This document shows, one piece after another, positions 5,330 to 8,855 of a stretch of DNA of 8,855 nt; position 1 is the first letter of the stretch, and each line of letters starts with the position of its first letter. The translations under genes and the position numbers were made by a program. Under the pieces are notes generated by a model that had not been told where the DNA came from, searched no databases, and saw only the letters and a program-made list of their open reading frames with translations. The stretch comes from an uncultured Eggerthella sp. (GTDB taxonomy: Bacteria; Actinomycetota; Coriobacteriia; Coriobacteriales; Eggerthellaceae). The stretch covers positions 1-8,855 of the forward strand of contig URVA01000053.1 in the NCBI GenBank assembly GCA_900551155.1. The letters run 5' to 3'.

Positions 5330-7144
5330 ATGACGGAAAAGAAAAAGGAACAAGGCGCCATTTCTCAATTACTTGATTTTGCAGGGAGCAGAAAAAGCCT
5401 TACTTATCTTGGTTGTGCTCTTTCTGCAATTTCAATGCTGATCAGCTTTGTTCCGTATATCTGCATTTTCTTAGTAGCGCGTGACTTATTAGCTGTCGCA
5501 CCAAATTGGAGTGCCGCAACATCAATTGCGCAGTATGGGTGGGCGGCTTTGATTTTTGCGATTCTTTCAATTCTGGTTTATTTTGTTGCGCTTATGTGTA
5601 CTCATGTGGCGGCTTTCCGTTGTGCTGCCAACATACGCAAGCAAACAACCAAGCATTTGATGAATACTTCATTAGGTTATTTCGATAACCATGCTTCAGG
5701 TGCGCTTCGTCGTGTAGTGGATGGGTGTGCTTCAGAAACGGAAGGGCTGCTTGCTCACAAGCTGCCTGATACCGCTGGATCGATAGCTATGATCGTAGGC
5801 ATGCTGGTCATTTTCTTTGTGTTTGACTGGCGCCTTGGTCTTGCATGTCTTATCCCTGTTGTCATTTCAATTTTGTGTATGGCATACATGATGAGCGGCC
5901 GCGGTATGGAATTCATGATGAAGTATCAAGATGCCCTGGTTCGCATGAACGAAACGGGTACGGAATATGTTCGCGGAATTCCTGTTGTAAAGGTCTTTCA
6001 ACAAACCGTGTATTCGTTCAAGGCGTTTTATGACGCCATTCAGGATTTCAGCGCTATGGCGCAAGATTACGCGGTGAAATGGTGCCAGGTTCCGCAGTCA
6101 CTTTCGCTCGCTGTTATTAATGGTGCGGTTGTGTTTGTTATTCCTGTCATACTGTTGTTGATTCCAGGTGAAACGAACGTGGCTACTTTTATTGCAAATG
6201 TTGCGTTTTATTCCATCTTTATGGCAATTATTCCAACCGCAATGACGCGCGTCATGTTTATGTCGGAAGCATTTCAGGTTGCGGCGGATTCTCTTCAGCG
6301 TGTTAAAGGTATTCTTGCTGCCCCCGAAATCAAAACGGCAGACACGTGCGAACAGCCAGTAGATGCGTCTATTGAGTTTGAAGATGTTACGTTTGCCTAC
6401 GAAGGGGCAGAACGTAACGCGCTAGAAAAGGTGAGCTTCACGGTGCCTGCGGGTTCTACGGTGGCGTTAGTAGGGCCTTCGGGTGGTGGTAAATCTACTG
6501 CTGCAGCGTTGGTGCCACGTTTTTGGGATGTTAGTTCGGGCACCGTGCGCGTTGGTGGTGTGGACGTGCGCACTATTGATCCTCGCGTTTTGATGGAAAA
6601 GGTTGCGTTTGTCTTTCAGGCAAACCGTTTGTTCAAGCAAAGCATTTTGGAAAACGTCCGTGCTGCAAGACCCGACGCAACGCGGGAAGAGGTCATGGGT
6701 GCCTTGCATGCTGCGCAATGTGATGACATTTTGGCAAAGTGTCCTGATGGAATTGATACGGTCTATGGCACCAAGGGTGTTTATTTTTCAGGTGGCGAAA
6801 TTCAGCGTTTGATGCTTGCGCGCGCCATTTTGAAGCAGGCAGATATTGTTGTTTTGGACGAGGCTACCGCGTTTGCCGATCCCGAAAATGAAGTGCTTAT
6901 TCAAAAAGCATTTAGCGAACTGACACAAGGTCGTACTGTTCTTATGATTGCTCATCGCTTATCAACTGTTCGCAATGCCGACAAGATTGTTGTTCTTTCG
7001 GAAGGATCAATTGTGGAACAGGGCACTCACGATGAACTCCTTGTTCGTGACGGCTTCTACGCAAAAATGTGGACAGATTACGAACAGGCTGCATCATGGA
7101 AGATTGCGCGCAGTGAGGTTGCTGCAGAAAAGGCGGTGAGCTAA
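5330..7144 (+). CDS. ABC half-transporter, exporter fold, first of a heterodimeric pair (YbtP/IrtA-like)
   Basis: This 604-residue protein has a six-helix membrane domain (helices near 24-50, 66-90, 149-165, 166-187, 258-279 and 283-305) fused to an ATPase domain from about 348. The Walker A motif is GPSGGGKST (382-390), the signature is FSGGE (486-490) instead of LSGGQ, and Walker B ends in D510 with catalytic E511. The D-loop reads FADPENE rather than SxLD, and the switch His is H542. ATAFADPENE is, by recall, common in siderophore-type pairs such as YbtPQ, which import metal complexes despite the exporter fold. Drug or peptide export is the main alternative. AAAGGAGG lies about 11 bases before the ATG, a little far. 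The stop codon abuts the ATG of the partner gene, so the two should be made in equal amounts. The divergent AraC gene is the likely regulator. Confidence 0.9.
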   Translation: MTEKKKEQGAISQLLDFAGSRKSLTYLGCALSAISMLISFVPYICIFLVARDLLAVAPNWSAATSIAQYGWAALIFAILSILVYFVALMCTHVAAFRCAANIRKQTTKHLMNTSLGYFDNHASGALRRVVDGCASETEGLLAHKLPDTAGSIAMIVGMLVIFFVFDWRLGLACLIPVVISILCMAYMMSGRGMEFMMKYQDALVRMNETGTEYVRGIPVVKVFQQTVYSFKAFYDAIQDFSAMAQDYAVKWCQVPQSLSLAVINGAVVFVIPVILLLIPGETNVATFIANVAFYSIFMAIIPTAMTRVMFMSEAFQVAADSLQRVKGILAAPEIKTADTCEQPVDASIEFEDVTFAYEGAERNALEKVSFTVPAGSTVALVGPSGGGKSTAAALVPRFWDVSSGTVRVGGVDVRTIDPRVLMEKVAFVFQANRLFKQSILENVRAARPDATREEVMGALHAAQCDDILAKCPDGIDTVYGTKGVYFSGGEIQRLMLARAILKQADIVVLDEATAFADPENEVLIQKAFSELTQGRTVLMIAHRLSTVRNADKIVVLSEGSIVEQGTHDELLVRDGFYAKMWTDYEQAASWKIARSEVAAEKAVS

Positions 7145-8855
7145 ATGCTGAAAGAAAAATATGCGCTTACTGATGAAGGTGTGCGCAACGTAAAACTTGG
7201 CACGGTATGGACCGCTTTGGCAAATCTCATTATTTTCATGGGTATTGGCTTGTTGTATTTACTCATGGATGCTTTGGTAGCGGGGTATACCCAAGGGACT
7301 ACGATGCCATCTCTTTTCGGCGGGCTACCCCAGCTGGCTTCAGTTGGTTTTACTGTTCCGTTTGTTGTTCTGCTGGTTGCGTTTTTCGTGCTGCTTTGCG
7401 TTGCAGAATACTTTGCCTACTACTACCAATATGGCGTTATTTATAACGAAAGTGGCAGGCAGCGTATTGGTTTGGCGGAACGTTTGCGCAAGTTGCCATT
7501 GTCGTTCTTTGGTAAGCGCGACCTAGCGGATTTGACGGAAACCATTATGGGCGATGTCAAAATTACCGAACACGCCTACAGTCATGTTCTTCCTGAACTC
7601 TATGGTGCTTACGTTACGCTTGGTATTGCGGCGGTTGGTTTGTTTATCTTCGATTGGCGTCTAGCATTGGCTGCACTTTGGAGTGTGCCTGTAGCGTTTG
7701 TGTTGTTATTTGCGAGCCGAAAGTTGTTAGCACCTCTTTCGCGTGCAACTCGTGAAAAGAACTTGCAGGTATCTGATGATATTCAAGAAGCGCTTGAGTG
7801 CGTCCGTGAAGTGCGTGCTACGAATCAAATTGAACGCTACCTTGAAGGCATCAACAACGATATTGATGCCTCTGAAAAACAAACCATCAAAGGAGAACTT
7901 TTAACGGGGATTTTTGTTAATGGTGCCCAGATTGTGCTTCGTCTAGGCATAGCAAGTACCATCATTGCTGGTGCCCTGTTTATTCTTGAGGGCAGTTGCT
8001 CGTTTATGGTGCTCTTTTGCTTCTTGCTGGTGGTATCTCGCATTTATGCGCCCTTCGATCAGGCGCTCATGCTTATAGCAGAGCTTTTCCATGCAAGGAC
8101 GGCGGCTGCTCGAATGAAGTCTTTCTACGAAGAACCGTTGGCGACTGGTAGCGAAACATTCAATCCTCAGGGTTATTCGGTTGAGTTTAAGGATGTTTCT
8201 TTTGCCTATAACGAATCGGATGATGCGCCCGTTTTGAGCAACGTAAGTTTTACGGCACGAGAAGGAGAAGTAACTGCTTTGGTTGGCCCTTCAGGTTCAG
8301 GGAAGTCTACCTGTTCAAAGTTAGCTGCTCGTTTCTGGGATCCAAGTTCTGGTTCTGTTTTGGTGGGTGGCGTAAATGTTGCCGACGTGGATCCGGAAGT
8401 GCTGTTGCGTGACTATGCTGTGGTATTCCAGGATGTATTACTCTTTGATGACACGGTAATGAATAACATTCGCTTGGGTAGGCGCGATGCAACCGATGAA
8501 GAGGTGTTGGCAGCGGCAAAGGCAGCAAATTGCGATGAATTTGCACTCCGTTTACCTCAGGGCTATGAGGCGCCCATTGGCGAAAATGGAACAAAACTTT
8601 CAGGTGGCGAACGTCAACGTATTTCTATTGCTCGTGCATTGCTGAAAAATGCTCCAATTGTTTTGCTGGATGAGGCAACGGCCAGTCTTGACGTTGAAAA
8701 CGAAACACAGGTTCAGCAGGCGCTGAGTCGTTTATTGGTTGGTAAGACTGTTATGGTAATTGCTCACCGTATGCGTACCGTTATGAACGCTGACAAGATT
8801 GTTGTTCTTAAAGAGGGTAGTGTTGTTGAGCAGGGTGCCCCGCAAGAATTAATGC
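7145..8855 (+). CDS. ABC half-transporter, exporter fold, second of the pair (YbtQ/IrtB-like), cut by the window end
   Basis: The frame opens with ATG immediately after the partner's TAA (TAAATG) and stays open for 570 codons to the last base. The C-terminal end is missing, probably only a few tens of residues. A membrane domain with helices near 20-45, 68-92, 153-170, 171-190, 258-281 and 285-300 is followed by an ATPase domain from about 345. Motifs are Walker A GPSGSGKST (381-389), signature LSGGE (485-489), Walker B with D509 and E510, D-loop SLD (514-516) and switch His H541. All catalytic residues are present, so both ATP sites of the heterodimer may work. The only ribosome-binding-like sequence is AAGGCGG inside the end of the previous gene, so translation is probably coupled. 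Residues 86-150 (CAEY-type region through HAYSHVLPELYG) are typical of this Gram-positive pair family as I recall it. Confidence 0.9.
   Translation, partial: MLKEKYALTDEGVRNVKLGTVWTALANLIIFMGIGLLYLLMDALVAGYTQGTTMPSLFGGLPQLASVGFTVPFVVLLVAFFVLLCVAEYFAYYYQYGVIYNESGRQRIGLAERLRKLPLSFFGKRDLADLTETIMGDVKITEHAYSHVLPELYGAYVTLGIAAVGLFIFDWRLALAALWSVPVAFVLLFASRKLLAPLSRATREKNLQVSDDIQEALECVREVRATNQIERYLEGINNDIDASEKQTIKGELLTGIFVNGAQIVLRLGIASTIIAGALFILEGSCSFMVLFCFLLVVSRIYAPFDQALMLIAELFHARTAAARMKSFYEEPLATGSETFNPQGYSVEFKDVSFAYNESDDAPVLSNVSFTAREGEVTALVGPSGSGKSTCSKLAARFWDPSSGSVLVGGVNVADVDPEVLLRDYAVVFQDVLLFDDTVMNNIRLGRRDATDEEVLAAAKAANCDEFALRLPQGYEAPIGENGTKLSGGERQRISIARALLKNAPIVLLDEATASLDVENETQVQQALSRLLVGKTVMVIAHRMRTVMNADKIVVLKEGSVVEQGAPQELM

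Noticed and set aside
7837..8594. Two minus-strand open frames (7837-8043 and 8307-8594) inside the second ABC gene
   Set aside because: The plus-strand frame carries all ABC motifs without a break from 7145 to the end; the antisense frames have low-complexity, Pro- or Ser-rich products.

Overview
The window looks like chromosomal DNA of an anaerobic, moderately low-GC Gram-positive bacterium. I lean towards Coriobacteriia (Actinomycetota), tentatively. The reasons are strong GGAGG-type ribosome binding sites, a short clostridial-type flavodoxin, and a small membrane protein plus P-type ATPase pair that recalls the mycobacterial PacL/CtpC arrangement. No database search was possible, so the taxonomy is inference. 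No RNA genes, insertion sequences or CRISPR arrays were seen.

Layout. (1) Bases 1-547, plus strand: the apparent tail of an unknown gene, then a PhnO-like GNAT N-acetyltransferase. (2) Bases 548-714: a leader region with a perfect 19-bp dyad and a hairpin. (3) Bases 715-3296, plus strand: a two-gene operon, made of a small one-helix membrane protein with charged low-complexity tails (DUF1490/DUF6110/PacL-like) and a CtpC-like P1B-type ATPase whose usual CPC transport motif is replaced by Tyr-Ser-Cys. It ends at a strong intrinsic terminator. (4) Bases 3437-5040, minus strand: an AraC-family regulator upstream of a flavodoxin, which has its own good promoter. (5) Bases 5041-5329: a divergent control region. 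(6) Bases 5330-8855, plus strand: two back-to-back ABC half-transporters that should form a heterodimer of exporter fold. The second runs off the window end.

How the parts may work together. An AraC regulator divergent from a pair of exporter-fold ABC half-transporters is the arrangement known from siderophore or metallophore import (YbtA/YbtPQ, IrtAB). A flavodoxin beside it fits iron sparing, where it substitutes for ferredoxin. The neighbouring operon is a metal-type ATPase with its own small membrane partner. Several intergenic sequences resemble the DtxR/IdeR metal-repressor box (TTAGGTTAGSCTAACCTAA). The best is the 19-bp dyad before the ATPase operon, and others lie over the flavodoxin -10 region and between the putative -35 and -10 of the ABC operon. 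My working model is a metal-homeostasis neighbourhood under DtxR-type control, with AraC-mediated activation of the transporter. The box matches are individually weak (12-14 of 19), so this remains a hypothesis.
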